28,717 nucleotides of DNA from Collinsella sp. (GCA_019419625.1 DXZO01000018.1:1-28717), one strand, 5' to 3'. Numbered from the stretch's first letter, positions 1 through 8,876 are shown. The notes: generated by a model not told the origin, from the letters alone. Program-made: numbers and translations.

Positions 1-1
1 G

Positions 2-640
2 TACATGAAGGCCTGGAACGAGGCGGGCATCAAGGTCATCCCGGTTGTTGCATCTGTGGCGCTGGCGCGTCTCGTGGCGCGTCGCGGAGCCACTGCCGTG
101 GTTGCCGAGGGCACCGAATCGGGCGGCCATATTGGCGAGACCTCGACGATGGCATTGGTGCCGCAGGTTGTCGATGCGGTCGATATCCCCGTGGTGGCGG
201 CCGGCGGCATCGCCGATGGCCGTGGTGTGGCGGCCGCCTTTATGCTCGGCGCTGCCGGCGTCCAGGTGGGAACACGCTTTCTGGTCGCAAACGAGTGCAC
301 CGTATCCGAACAGTACAAAGAGCTGGTGCTCAAGGCAGGCGACACGTCGACGCGTGCGACCGGTCGCTCGACGGGACATCCGGTTCGCGCCCTCAAGAGC
401 CCCTTCACCAACGCGTATGCCAAGAACGAGGCGGCGGGCGCAAGCCCCGAGGAGCTCGGGGCCATGGGCACGGGCGCGCTTCGTAAAGCCGCAAAGGACG
501 GAAATTACGAAGAGGGTTCGTATTTGTGCGGACAGATTGCCGGCATGGTCAACGAACGCCAGAGCGCACGCGAAATCGTCGACGATCTGGTCGATGGCGC
601 CGAGCATGTCCTGAAGGGTGCGTCCGCATGGGTGGCGTAG
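2..640 (+). CDS. fabK: Enoyl-ACP reductase II FabK (5' truncated by window edge)
   Basis: FMN-dependent enoyl-ACP reductase, which carries out the last reduction of each fatty-acid elongation cycle in the cytoplasm. The reading frame is open to the left edge, so only about the last 212 residues are seen; the family is usually about 310-325 residues, so roughly the first third is missing. Visible family marks are GIKVIPVV, then AEGTESGGHIG, then VVAAGGIADG followed by GAAGVQVGTRF, which form the phosphate/FMN-binding part of the TIM barrel. The C-terminal QIAGMVN stretch is typical of FabK rather than of 2-nitropropane dioxygenases. It is the first visible gene of a fab/acc operon, and its stop codon lies 13 nt inside fabD, suggesting translational coupling. 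No FabI-type reductase gene is seen in the window. Confidence 0.93.
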   Translation, partial: YMKAWNEAGIKVIPVVASVALARLVARRGATAVVAEGTESGGHIGETSTMALVPQVVDAVDIPVVAAGGIADGRGVAAAFMLGAAGVQVGTRFLVANECTVSEQYKELVLKAGDTSTRATGRSTGHPVRALKSPFTNAYAKNEAAGASPEELGAMGTGALRKAAKDGNYEEGSYLCGQIAGMVNERQSAREIVDDLVDGAEHVLKGASAWVA

Positions 641-1554
641 CGTTTCTATTTGCCGGTCAGGGTGCCCAGCACCCCGCGATGGGCGTCGACCTGATCGAGG
701 CATCGCCGGCGGCCGCCGAGGTGTTCGCCATTGCCGACGAGGTGCGCCCGGGGACCAGTGAGCAGTGCCGAAGCGCCTCGAAAGAGGAGCTCTCGCAGAC
801 CGAGAACACGCAGCCTTGCGTGTTCGTGCACGACTTAGCTGTCGCCGTCGCCCTGCGCGAGCGCGGCGTGGTGCCTGCCGCCTGTGCGGGATTCTCGCTG
901 GGCGAGGTCGCAGCACTCACCTTCGCGGGGGCATTCGATACGCGAGCGGGTTTTGAGCTCGTGTGTGAGCGCGCGGCATTGATGGCCACGGCGGCCGAGC
1001 GTCACCCCGGCGGCATGCGCGCCGTCATCAAACTCGATGCGGCGCAAGTCGAGGGCCTGGCAAAACAGGCCGGCGAGGACTGCTGGCCGGTCAACTACAA
1101 CAGCCCCCAGCAGACGGTTGTTGCCGGAGCGCCTGAGGCGCTGCAGGAGCTCGACGTCCTAGTAAAAGAGGCTGGCGGCCGCGCTATGAAAGTCGCGGTG
1201 TCGGGTGCATTTCATAGCCCCTATATGGCCGAGGCGACTGAGGGGCTGGCGACGTATATCCAAGACGGCCACGCGCCGTCTCCGCTGCTGATTCCGGTCA
1301 TGGCAAACATGACGGCGGCGCCCTATCCGGCGGACCCGCGAGCGGCATCGGATGTCTTGGCCAACCAGGTGAGTCATGCCGTTCGCTGGGCCGACACGCT
1401 GCATACTCTGCAGGATCAGGGCATCGACACGTTTATTGAGGTCGGTCCTGGCAAAACGCTGTCGGGCCTGGTCAAGCGTACGCTGAGCGACGTTCGCGTG
1501 TATTCGTCCGAAACGGCCGAACAGGTCGCAGCTATTGCCGACGAGCTCGCATAG
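628..1554 (+). CDS. fabD: Malonyl-CoA:ACP transacylase FabD
   Basis: Transfers malonyl from CoA to acyl carrier protein to supply the elongation steps. The ATG at 628 gives 308 residues, the normal family length, and starts with the typical FLFAGQGAQ segment; it overlaps the end of fabK by 13 nt. The nucleophile is Ser90 in GFSLGE and the catalytic His is His196 in SGAFHSPYM. The usual GHSLG elbow has Phe instead of His at residue 89, a substitution I believe also occurs in some clostridial FabD proteins, so activity is not in doubt. IEVGPGKTLSGL near the C terminus is also typical. A longer in-frame opening upstream (from 526) runs inside fabK and is not a credible start. Second gene of the visible operon. 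Confidence 0.95.
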   Translation: MGGVAFLFAGQGAQHPAMGVDLIEASPAAAEVFAIADEVRPGTSEQCRSASKEELSQTENTQPCVFVHDLAVAVALRERGVVPAACAGFSLGEVAALTFAGAFDTRAGFELVCERAALMATAAERHPGGMRAVIKLDAAQVEGLAKQAGEDCWPVNYNSPQQTVVAGAPEALQELDVLVKEAGGRAMKVAVSGAFHSPYMAEATEGLATYIQDGHAPSPLLIPVMANMTAAPYPADPRAASDVLANQVSHAVRWADTLHTLQDQGIDTFIEVGPGKTLSGLVKRTLSDVRVYSSETAEQVAAIADELA

Positions 1555-1584
1555 CCCACAGGGCTGTAACCCGAAAGGAATGAC

Positions 1585-2358
1585 ATGGGCAACTTGAACA
1601 ACGGCGCGCTCGAGCGCAACGACTCGCGTCGCGTGGCGCTGGTCACGGGCGGCTCGCGTGGTATCGGCCGCGCTTGTGCCGTGGGCCTGGCGGAGGATGG
1701 CTACGATATCGCCGTCGTCTATGCCGGCAGCGTCGATGCGGCACGCGAGACGTGCGAAGCCTGTGAGGCGGCTGGCGCCACGGCGCGTGCATATCAATGT
1801 GACGTGGCCGACCCCGATGCCGTCAACGCGTGCGTGGAGACGGTCCTCAACGACTTTGGCTCCATTTGGGCGCTTGTCAACAACGCCGGCATCACCCGCG
1901 ATGGCCTGCTCATGCGCATGGGCGACGATACCTTCGACCGCGTGCTCGATGTCAATCTCAAGGGCACGTTCAACACGACGCGTGCGCTCACCAAGACCTT
2001 TATGCGCCAGCGCGGCGGTTGCGTCATCAACATGAGCTCGGTTGTGGGCCTGATGGGCAATGCCGGGCAGGCCAACTATGCTGCCTCCAAGGCGGGCGTC
2101 ATCGGCCTGACCAAGGCGGTGGCGCGCGAGCTTGCGCCCCGCGGCGTACGAGTGAACGCGGTCGCTCCTGGGTTTGTCGAGACCGATATGACGGCAAAGC
2201 TCTCGGAGAAGGTGCGTGTGGCAACCGAGGAGCAGATTCCCCTGAAGCGCATGGCGCGCCCCGAGGAAGTGGCCGGCGTGGTGCGCTTTTTGGCGAGTGA
2301 TGCGGCTGCCTACATTACGGGTGAGGTCGTGCGCGTCGACGGCGGAATGGCGATGTAG
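1585..2358 (+). CDS. fabG: 3-oxoacyl-ACP reductase FabG
   Basis: NADPH-dependent short-chain dehydrogenase that reduces 3-oxoacyl-ACP to 3-hydroxyacyl-ACP. The 257-residue protein has the cofactor-binding TGGSRGIG at 21-28, NNAG at 99-102, the catalytic Ser152 in SSVVG, and Tyr165 and Lys169 in the YAASK motif. MGNAGQANYAASKAG is the standard FabG active-site stretch. About a dozen extra residues precede the usual N terminus. The start is supported by the Shine-Dalgarno sequence GAAAGGA nine bases ahead of ATG 1585. It lies 30 nt after fabD and 39 nt before fabF. Confidence 0.95.
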   Translation: MGNLNNGALERNDSRRVALVTGGSRGIGRACAVGLAEDGYDIAVVYAGSVDAARETCEACEAAGATARAYQCDVADPDAVNACVETVLNDFGSIWALVNNAGITRDGLLMRMGDDTFDRVLDVNLKGTFNTTRALTKTFMRQRGGCVINMSSVVGLMGNAGQANYAASKAGVIGLTKAVARELAPRGVRVNAVAPGFVETDMTAKLSEKVRVATEEQIPLKRMARPEEVAGVVRFLASDAAAYITGEVVRVDGGMAM

Positions 2359-2397
2359 AAACCAGGGCCGAAGAACGGCTTGGATGAGGAGACCATG

Positions 2398-3645
2398 ATG
2401 GAACAGAGAGTTGCAATCACCGGCATCGGTGCCGTATCGCCGCTCGGCAACACTGCGCTTGCCACCTGGGCGGCCATGTGCGCCGGCACGTGCGGCATCG
2501 GCCCGATCACGCACTTCGATACCGATGCGTTTGCCGTCAAGGTGGCGGGCGAGGTCAAGGGTTTTGACGGCAACGAGTACTTTGGCAAGCGTGACGCCAA
2601 GCATCTGGACCCCTGCGTTCAGTTTGCGATGGCGGCTTCGGACGAGGCCATGCACGATGCGGGCTTTGATGCCGAAGGCGCCATCGATCGCGAGCGCCTG
2701 GGCGTTTACGTGGGGTCGGGCGTGGGCGGCATGCAGACGCTCGTCGACAACGTCCATACGATTGCCGACCGTGGGCCCCGCCGCGCATCGCCTTACATGA
2801 TCGCGATGATGATCCCCAACATGGCATCGGGCAATATCGCAATCCGTCACAAGGCAAAGGGACCGACCCTGCCAGTCGTGACTGCGTGCGCGACCTCGGC
2901 CCATGCGGTGGGCGAGGCGTTCCGTGCTATCAAGCACGGCTATGCCGACGCGATCCTCGCGGGCGGTGCCGAGGCGGCCATTATCCCCGATGCCGTTGCG
3001 GGCTTTACGTCCTGCCGCGCATTGACTACCAACCCCGATCCCGCGACGGCCTGCCGCCCGTTCGACGCAGACCGCGATGGCTTTGTGATGGGTGAGGGCG
3101 CCTGCGTGCTGGTACTCGAGAGCATGGAGCATGCGCAGGCGCGCGGTGCGCACATTTATGCCGAGGTCGTGGGCTACGGCAACACCGATGATGCCTATCA
3201 CATTACGAGCCCCGACCCCGATGCCGCCGGCATTGCCCGTGCGATATCGCTGGCGGTGGCCGAGGGCGACGTCAAGCCGTCCGAGGGCCTCTACATCAAC
3301 GCCCACGGCACCTCGACCAAACTCAACGATTCGTCCGAGACGGCGGGCATTAAGCGTGCGCTCGGCGAGGACGCGGCACGCGCCGCGCACGTCTCGTCAA
3401 CCAAGTCGATGACCGGGCACATGATCGGTGCCACGGGTGCCATCGAGGTCATGGCCTGTGCCATGGCGCTCGAGCAGGGCGTGGTGCCCCCGACCATTAA
3501 CTACCACACGCCCGATCCCGCCTGCGATCTTGATTACACGCCCAATCGCGCGGTTCGCGCCGACCTTACCTGGGCGCTTTCGACCAACCTGGGCTTTGGC
3601 GGGCACAACGCCGCCATCGCGCTGCGTAGATATGCAAGGAGCTAG
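2398..3645 (+). CDS. fabF: 3-oxoacyl-ACP synthase II FabF
   Basis: Condensing enzyme (KAS II) that extends acyl-ACP with malonyl-ACP. With start ATG 2398 it has 415 residues, the usual length. The catalytic triad is visible: Cys164 in VVTACATSAHA, His303 in NAHGTSTKLND and His341 in KSMTGHMIGATGA, with the conserved Lys336. GAGGAG at 2386-2391 fits ATG 2398 (spacing 6) better than the adjacent ATG 2395; a TTG at 2380 would add six residues and is less likely. Fourth gene in the operon; only three bases separate its stop from accB. Confidence 0.95.
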   Translation: MEQRVAITGIGAVSPLGNTALATWAAMCAGTCGIGPITHFDTDAFAVKVAGEVKGFDGNEYFGKRDAKHLDPCVQFAMAASDEAMHDAGFDAEGAIDRERLGVYVGSGVGGMQTLVDNVHTIADRGPRRASPYMIAMMIPNMASGNIAIRHKAKGPTLPVVTACATSAHAVGEAFRAIKHGYADAILAGGAEAAIIPDAVAGFTSCRALTTNPDPATACRPFDADRDGFVMGEGACVLVLESMEHAQARGAHIYAEVVGYGNTDDAYHITSPDPDAAGIARAISLAVAEGDVKPSEGLYINAHGTSTKLNDSSETAGIKRALGEDAARAAHVSSTKSMTGHMIGATGAIEVMACAMALEQGVVPPTINYHTPDPACDLDYTPNRAVRADLTWALSTNLGFGGHNAAIALRRYARS

Positions 3646-3648
3646 AGC

Positions 3649-4116
3649 ATGGATTCCAAAAGACTTGCCGAGATAGCCGATGTTATGGAGGACCGCGGCC
3701 TCACGCGCGTGCGGGTTGAGGAGCCCGATGGCACCGCGGTCGAACTCGAGCGCGCGAGCGCCGCGCAGCCGGTTGCCATGCCCATGCCGAGCGCCATGGC
3801 CGCTCCGGTTGCGGCTCCTGCAGCTATGCCCGCCGCGCCGGAACCCACCGCGCAGACACCTGCCGCCGCGCCGGAGCCTAAGGGCACCGAGGTGACCGCT
3901 CCCATGGTCGGCGTGTTCTATGCCGCCCCGGCGCCGGGCGACGAGCCGTTTGTGCGCGTGGGCTCTAAGGTCAAGGCCGGCGAGACCCTCTGCATCATCG
4001 AGGCCATGAAGGTTCTCAACGAGGTGACGGCAGAGTCGGATGGCGAGGTGCTCGAGATCTGCGTGGCCGACGGCGACCTCGTGGAGTTTGGCAGCTGCCT
4101 CATGAGGATCGGATAG
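3649..4116 (+). CDS. accB: Biotin carboxyl carrier protein of acetyl-CoA carboxylase
   Basis: Carries the biotin that shuttles CO2 between the biotin carboxylase and carboxyltransferase subunits of acetyl-CoA carboxylase. The 155-residue protein has a short N-terminal domain, an Ala/Pro/Met-rich flexible linker at about 43-78, and a C-terminal biotinyl domain with the motif EAMKVLNEV, in which Lys121 is the biotinylation site. The start ATG 3649 has AAGGAG at 3636-3641. It sits between fabF and fabZ, as in streptococcal fab operons. Confidence 0.95.
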   Translation: MDSKRLAEIADVMEDRGLTRVRVEEPDGTAVELERASAAQPVAMPMPSAMAAPVAAPAAMPAAPEPTAQTPAAAPEPKGTEVTAPMVGVFYAAPAPGDEPFVRVGSKVKAGETLCIIEAMKVLNEVTAESDGEVLEICVADGDLVEFGSCLMRIG

Positions 4117-4125
4117 GTGATATCC

Positions 4126-4548
4126 ATGAACAAAGAAGAGCTCAAGAAGCTGTTGCCGCATCGCGAACCGATGCTTTTGCTCGACGAGGCCGAGCTGGTG
4201 GGCGACGAGGCCCACGGCAAGATCACGATTACGGGTGACGAGTACTTTTTGCAGGGGCATTTTCCGGGAAACCCGGTGGTCCCCGGCGTGATTCAGTGCG
4301 AGATGCTCGCCCAAAACTGTTGCGTGCTGCTGATGGGCGATGAGGAGGCGCGCGGCGCGACGCCGTTCTATACGAGTCTGGACAAGGTGCGCTTTAAGCG
4401 TCCGGTGCGACCGGGCGACACGGTGGATCTGGTGTGCTCCATCACGCGTGCGCGCGGGCCGTTCCGCTTTGCGACGGGCACCGCGAGCGTCAACGGTGAG
4501 GTTTGCTGCCGCGCCGATATGTCTTTTGCACTCATGCACGAAAGTTAA
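4126..4548 (+). CDS. fabZ: 3-hydroxyacyl-ACP dehydratase FabZ
   Basis: Hot-dog-fold dehydratase that removes water from 3-hydroxyacyl-ACP to give trans-2-enoyl-ACP. It has 140 residues from ATG 4126, with LLPHREPMLLLD at the N terminus, the active-site His45 in GHFPGNPVVPGV and Glu59 in IQCEMLAQ. AGGTGA at 4115-4120 lies five bases before ATG 4126. An in-frame GTG at 4117, directly after the accB stop and with GAGGA at 4104-4108, would add three residues and cannot be excluded. Either way it is tightly coupled to accB. Confidence 0.94.
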   Translation: MNKEELKKLLPHREPMLLLDEAELVGDEAHGKITITGDEYFLQGHFPGNPVVPGVIQCEMLAQNCCVLLMGDEEARGATPFYTSLDKVRFKRPVRPGDTVDLVCSITRARGPFRFATGTASVNGEVCCRADMSFALMHES

Positions 4549-4558
4549 GGAAGGCTTC

Positions 4559-5902
4559 ATGTTCGACAAAGTGCTCATCGCCAACCGCGGCGAAGTCGCG
4601 GTCCGTGTTATCCGCGCGTGCCGCGATATGGGCATCAAGACCGTCGCCGTTTATTCCACGGCCGATGCGGACGCGCTGCACGTGCAGCTTGCCGATGAGG
4701 CGTATTGCATCGGCGGCCCGCGTCTTGCCGAGAGCTACCTCAACGACGATGCCGTGCTCACCTGTGCCGTAAAGTCGGGAGCTAAGGCAATTCATCCCGG
4801 CTATGGCTTTTTTTCCGAGAAGGCGAGCTTCGTGCGCGACTGCGACAAGTACGGTCTGGCGTTTGTCGGTCCTTCGGCCGAGGTGATCGACCGCATGGGC
4901 GACAAGGACGCCGCACGCCGAACGGCCGCTGCCGCGGGCGTGCCCATCGTGCCGGGCTGCGATTTGCTCAAAAGCCCCGAGGAGGCGACGGCCGAGGCTG
5001 AGCGCATCGGCTGCCCCGTGCTCATCAAGGCGCGCGCAGGCGGTGGCGGTCGCGGCATTCGCAAGGTCGAGCGCGTGGAAGATGCGGCAAAGGCGTTCAT
5101 CGAGGCGCACGCCGAGGGCGAGGCCGTCTTTGGCGACGGCGAGTGCTACATGGAGAAGTTCGTCGCGCCGGCGCACCACGTTGAGGTGCAGATTATGGCC
5201 GATAAGCAGGGCCATGTGTTTTCGCTCGGCGAGCGCGAGTGCTCGGTGCAGCGTCGCAACCAAAAGCTGATCGAGGAGAGCCCCGCGCCGTGCCTCGACG
5301 GACGCGATGATATTCGCGTGCGCATGCACAAGGCCGCGCGCGACCTGGCTCGTGCCGTCGGCTACGAGGGGGCCGGCACCATCGAGTTTTTGTACTCGGA
5401 CGACGGCAATTTCTACTTTATGGAAATGAACACGCGCTTGCAGGTGGAGCATCCGGTTACGGAGTTTGTGACCGATACCGATCTGGTCAAGTGGCAGCTG
5501 CGCGTGGCGGCCGGCCAGCCCTTGCCGTTTGAGCAGGAGGACGTACCGGTCCGCAACCATGCCATGGAATGCCGCATCAATGCCGAGACGCCGGACTTCC
5601 TTCCGTCGTGCGGAACGATCACCACGCTGCGTGTACCGGGCGGTCCGCGCGTGCGCTGGGACTCGGCCATGTTTACCGGTGCTGCCGTTCCGCCGTACTA
5701 CGACTCCATGCTCGGCAAGCTCATCGTGTGCGCACCTACGCGCGACGGCGCCATTCGCAAGATGCGCTCGGCCCTGGGCGAGCTCGTGATTGAGGGCGTG
5801 AGCGAAAACAGTGAGCTTCAGCTCGACGTGCTGGCAAACGACGAGTTCTTGTCGGGCATGTACCACACCGATCTGATGGGGCATCTCTATGCTGATGAAT
5901 AG
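4559..5902 (+). CDS. accC: Biotin carboxylase subunit of acetyl-CoA carboxylase
   Basis: ATP-grasp enzyme that carboxylates the biotin on AccB using bicarbonate. It has 447 residues, the standard length. The N terminus MFDKVLIANRGEVAVR is typical. The glycine-rich ATP loop GGGGRGI lies at 161-167 and the signature EMNTRLQVEHPV at 289-300. The ATG at 4559 is preceded by AAGGAAGG; the reading frame stays open further upstream inside fabZ but shows no family similarity there. Its last 14 bases overlap the start of accDA, which implies translational coupling of the carboxylase subunits. Confidence 0.96.
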   Translation: MFDKVLIANRGEVAVRVIRACRDMGIKTVAVYSTADADALHVQLADEAYCIGGPRLAESYLNDDAVLTCAVKSGAKAIHPGYGFFSEKASFVRDCDKYGLAFVGPSAEVIDRMGDKDAARRTAAAAGVPIVPGCDLLKSPEEATAEAERIGCPVLIKARAGGGGRGIRKVERVEDAAKAFIEAHAEGEAVFGDGECYMEKFVAPAHHVEVQIMADKQGHVFSLGERECSVQRRNQKLIEESPAPCLDGRDDIRVRMHKAARDLARAVGYEGAGTIEFLYSDDGNFYFMEMNTRLQVEHPVTEFVTDTDLVKWQLRVAAGQPLPFEQEDVPVRNHAMECRINAETPDFLPSCGTITTLRVPGGPRVRWDSAMFTGAAVPPYYDSMLGKLIVCAPTRDGAIRKMRSALGELVIEGVSENSELQLDVLANDEFLSGMYHTDLMGHLYADE

Positions 5903-7613
5903 AAAAGCGAAGACGGTCAATGTCCTTGAGGGGCCGATAACCGAGTCGTGCGCCGAGTTCCCCGCGCGCCACGTGTTTGTCAAATGCCCGGAGTGCCGCC
6001 GCGTGATCGATGAGGCGCGTCTGCGCGACAACCTCGAGGTCTGCCCTCGTTGCGGTAAGCACTTTCGTGTGAGCGGTCGCGCGCGCCTGCGCATGACGGT
6101 CGACGCGGGCACATTTGAGGAATGGGATGCCAATCTGGCATCGGAGGATTTCCTCTCGTTTCCCGGCTATGCCGATAAGCTTAAGAGCGCGGGCGAGCGT
6201 TCGGGCGAGCGAGATGCCGTTGTGTGCGGCAGGGGCAAAATCCGCGGTTGCGATACGGCACTCTTCTTTATGGATGCCAACTTTATGATGGGCTCGATGG
6301 GCTCCGTGGTGGGCGAGAAGATCTGTCGCGTCTTTGAGCGCGCGGCCGAGCTGGGGCTGCCGGTTGTTGGCTTTACCGTGTCGGGCGGCGCCCGCATGCA
6401 AGAGGGCGTGACTTCGCTCATGCAGATGGCCAAGATCTCTGCAGCCGTTAGGCGGCATAGCGAGGCAGGCGGTCTGTACATCACGGTGCTCACCGATCCC
6501 ACGACCGGCGGCGTGACTGCGAGCTTTGCCATGGAGGGCGACATCATCTTGGCCGAGCCCGATGCCCTGACGGCGTTTGCCGGCCCGCGCGTGATCGAGC
6601 AGAACATGCACAAGCGCCTGCCCAAGGGATTCCAGCGCTCCGAGTTTTTGCTGGAGCACGGCTTTTGCGATGCGGTCGTTCCGCGTGGCGAGATCGCGCT
6701 TGCGGTGGGCGAGCTGCTGGCGTTGCACGAGGGGCACGCGCCTGGCCTGGGCGCGCCGCACGAGATCGTGCATACGGGTCGCCGCGACAAAAAGCTGGGA
6801 CACTTGTTTAAGCGCTCGGCCGCACCAAAAAGCGCGCTCGAAATCGTCAAACAGACTCGCTCGGCGAACTGCGCCACGGCAGGCGAGATGATCTCGTTGG
6901 GTCTCGACGGATTCGTAGAGCTGCACGGCGACCGCTACTTTGGCGACGATGCTGCCGTGGTGGGCGGCATCGGCTGGAAAGACGGGCGACCCGTGACGGT
7001 TATCGCCATCGAGCGCGGTACCACGACCAAAGAGCGCATGCGTCGCAACTTTGGTATGGCACATCCCGAGGGCTACCGCAAGGCACGTCGCCTGATGCAC
7101 CAAGCCGAGAAATTTGGTCGGCCGGTTCTGTGCCTGGTTGATACTTCGGGCGCGTTTTGCGGCATCGGTGCCGAGGAGCGCGGCCAGGGCGAGGCGATTG
7201 CCCAGAATCTCATGGAGATGAGCGGCCTTAAGACGCCGATTGTCTCGGTGGTGACAGGCGAGGGCGGCTCTGGTGGCGCGCTGGCGCTGTCCGTGGCCGA
7301 CCGCATCCTGATGCTCTCGAGCTCGGCCTATTCGGTCGTGAGCCCCGAGGCCTGTGCGTCGATCCTGTGGAAGGATACCGAGCGCGCGAATGAGGCCGCT
7401 GAGGCGCTTAAGCTCACGGCCCCCGATCTGTTGGCGCTCGGCATCATCGACGGCATTGTTGACGATAGGGGCCTGTCGCATGAGGAGATCGCCGGTGTCG
7501 TCATGTCCTCGGCATTTGATGCCTTCGATACGCTTGGGCAGCTCGACGACGCGACCCTCACAAACCTCCGCTACGAAAAGTACCGCGCAATCGGTCAGTA
7601 CCGCACGATGTGA
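5889..7613 (+). CDS. accDA: Fused acetyl-CoA carboxylase carboxyltransferase, beta+alpha (AccD-AccA)
   Basis: One 574-residue protein carries both carboxyltransferase subunits, which transfer CO2 from biotin to acetyl-CoA to make malonyl-CoA. Residues 1 to about 300 are AccD-like: a zinc ribbon with Cys33, Cys36, Cys52 and Cys55 (CPEC and CPRC), then FMDANFMMGSMGSVVGEK and SGGARMQEG. Residues from about 309 are AccA-like: FVELHGDRYFGDDAAVVGGI, RNFGMAHPEGYRKA, DTSGAFCGIGAEERGQ and GEGGSGGALAL. There is no stop or frameshift between the halves, so the fusion is genuine. In E. coli and streptococci these are separate genes. ATG 5889 (alternative ATG 5895) overlaps accC by 14 nt. It ends the recognisable lipid operon. 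Confidence 0.95.
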   Translation: MLMNRKAKTVNVLEGPITESCAEFPARHVFVKCPECRRVIDEARLRDNLEVCPRCGKHFRVSGRARLRMTVDAGTFEEWDANLASEDFLSFPGYADKLKSAGERSGERDAVVCGRGKIRGCDTALFFMDANFMMGSMGSVVGEKICRVFERAAELGLPVVGFTVSGGARMQEGVTSLMQMAKISAAVRRHSEAGGLYITVLTDPTTGGVTASFAMEGDIILAEPDALTAFAGPRVIEQNMHKRLPKGFQRSEFLLEHGFCDAVVPRGEIALAVGELLALHEGHAPGLGAPHEIVHTGRRDKKLGHLFKRSAAPKSALEIVKQTRSANCATAGEMISLGLDGFVELHGDRYFGDDAAVVGGIGWKDGRPVTVIAIERGTTTKERMRRNFGMAHPEGYRKARRLMHQAEKFGRPVLCLVDTSGAFCGIGAEERGQGEAIAQNLMEMSGLKTPIVSVVTGEGGSGGALALSVADRILMLSSSAYSVVSPEACASILWKDTERANEAAEALKLTAPDLLALGIIDGIVDDRGLSHEEIAGVVMSSAFDAFDTLGQLDDATLTNLRYEKYRAIGQYRTM

Positions 7614-7638
7614 CAAAGGGACAGTCCGCATGTCACAT
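7608..7638. repeat. Short intergenic palindrome with GGGACAG centre (copy A)
   Basis: Arms ATGTGAC (7608-7614) and GTCACAT (7632-7638) flank AAAGGGACAGTCCGC. The left arm includes the stop codon of accDA. Similar elements lie at 8877-8899, 19276-19317, 19331-19373 and around 23279-23333, so this looks like a dispersed family. Confidence 0.6.
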
Positions 7639-7653
7639 TGGGAAAGGCGTTCC

Positions 7654-8868
7654 ATGTCACAAGTTTCTAACACCTCGTTTACAACGACGGTTTCATCAAA
7701 CGCCATGGCCGTGGTGGACTATCTGTCCAAAAGCATGATGTCGGCGTTGCCGTTTATTGTCTGCGCGGCGCTGTTCCGCACCGTTGCCGTCATTATGGGC
7801 GAAGGCATGCTTGGTCTATGGCCTGCCGATTCCGAAATCTATCGCCTGTTTTACAGCTGGCTGTATAACGCTGGCTATTACTTTTTGCCCATCTATCTTG
7901 GTTGGGCCGCTGCCCGCCAGCTCGGTTGCTCGGAGCAGCTGGGCATGATGCTGGGCGGCGTATTGATTGTGCCCGATCTGCTTAAGCTCGTTGATGCCGC
8001 ATCGACGACGGGGGCATCGATGACTTTCGTGTATGGTCTACTTCCCGCGCCGGTCAACGATTACACGACGACTGTTATTCCGGTTCTCATCTCGGTGCCC
8101 GTGCTATGGCAGGTGGAGCGTTTCTTTAAGCGCACTATCCCTCAGGCTGTGGCGTTTTCTTTTGTACCGTTTGCAACCATGCTTGTCATGGTTCCGGTGT
8201 CGCTGTGTGTTACGGCGCCGGCAGGCAGCTATCTGGGCATGCTGTTGGGACAGCTTATGTTTATGCTTGGCAATTCCGGTGGCATCGTGTCGCTGCTCAC
8301 GCTCATGGGGCTTGCCGCGGGCTGGGAGTTTCTTAAGATCGCGGGTGTCAGCAACGTTGTCCTATCGCTCGCCTATGCGCAGTTTATGAGTGTGGGAACG
8401 GATTCGTGCATCCTGATCGCCGCGACGATGGCAACGTTCGCCGTTTGGGGTATGCCCTTTGGCGCGTCGCTCCGCGTTGCGGATAAGGACGAGAAGGCGC
8501 TCATGCTGGGCTATTCAATCTCGGGTATTCTTGGCGGCGTAAGCGAGCCAGCGCTGTACGGATGCGGCTTTAAATATGGCAGGTGTCTGACGTGCATGGC
8601 CGTTGGCGGCGCCGTCGGAGGCCTTGTTGCGGCCGTAGGCCACGTTACGGCTTATACCATCGGTATGACGAATGTTCTTATGGTCATTGGCTTTGCCACG
8701 GGCGGCATCTCGAATCTGCTGTGGTGCTGCGCTGCCGGCGGCGCAGCATTTGCGGTGTCTGCGGCGCTGAGCTGCTGTTTTGGCGTGGTGCCGACAAAGA
8801 TGCAGGCGGCAGAAGACGAAGCTGATTCGCTCGAAACAGTGGCGAGCGCTGCTGAAGCAAGCGCATAA
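7654..8868 (+). CDS. PTS sugar transporter EIIC domain protein (stand-alone)
   Basis: Integral membrane permease of the phosphotransferase system, glucose/glucoside superfamily, which carries a sugar across the membrane as it is phosphorylated. The 404-residue protein has about ten hydrophobic segments and the family hallmark GILGGVSEPALYG at about 291-303. The tail after about residue 380 is a short acidic, Ala-rich cytoplasmic end with no EIIB (phospho-Cys) or EIIA (phospho-His) domain, so partner domains must be encoded elsewhere. Start ATG 7654 has GGGAAAGG six bases upstream; ATG 7630 would add eight residues with a poorer ribosome site. It lies 40 nt after accDA and ends at a terminator, so it may be read through from the lipid operon. 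The substrate cannot be named from sequence. Confidence 0.85.
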   Translation: MSQVSNTSFTTTVSSNAMAVVDYLSKSMMSALPFIVCAALFRTVAVIMGEGMLGLWPADSEIYRLFYSWLYNAGYYFLPIYLGWAAARQLGCSEQLGMMLGGVLIVPDLLKLVDAASTTGASMTFVYGLLPAPVNDYTTTVIPVLISVPVLWQVERFFKRTIPQAVAFSFVPFATMLVMVPVSLCVTAPAGSYLGMLLGQLMFMLGNSGGIVSLLTLMGLAAGWEFLKIAGVSNVVLSLAYAQFMSVGTDSCILIAATMATFAVWGMPFGASLRVADKDEKALMLGYSISGILGGVSEPALYGCGFKYGRCLTCMAVGGAVGGLVAAVGHVTAYTIGMTNVLMVIGFATGGISNLLWCCAAGGAAFAVSAALSCCFGVVPTKMQAAEDEADSLETVASAAEASA

Positions 8869-8876
8869 ATCTGTGC

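Noticed and set aside
628..1554. FabD active-site change GHSLG to GFSLG as a sign of inactivity
   Set aside because: Nucleophile Ser90 and catalytic His196 are kept, and the variable residue at this position is tolerated in the family as I know it.
1159..3390. Very long open frame on the minus strand (743 codons) across fabD-fabG-fabF
   Set aside because: It is a GC-driven shadow of three well-identified + strand genes. Its composition is rich in Arg, His and Gly with no family motifs and no ribosome site.
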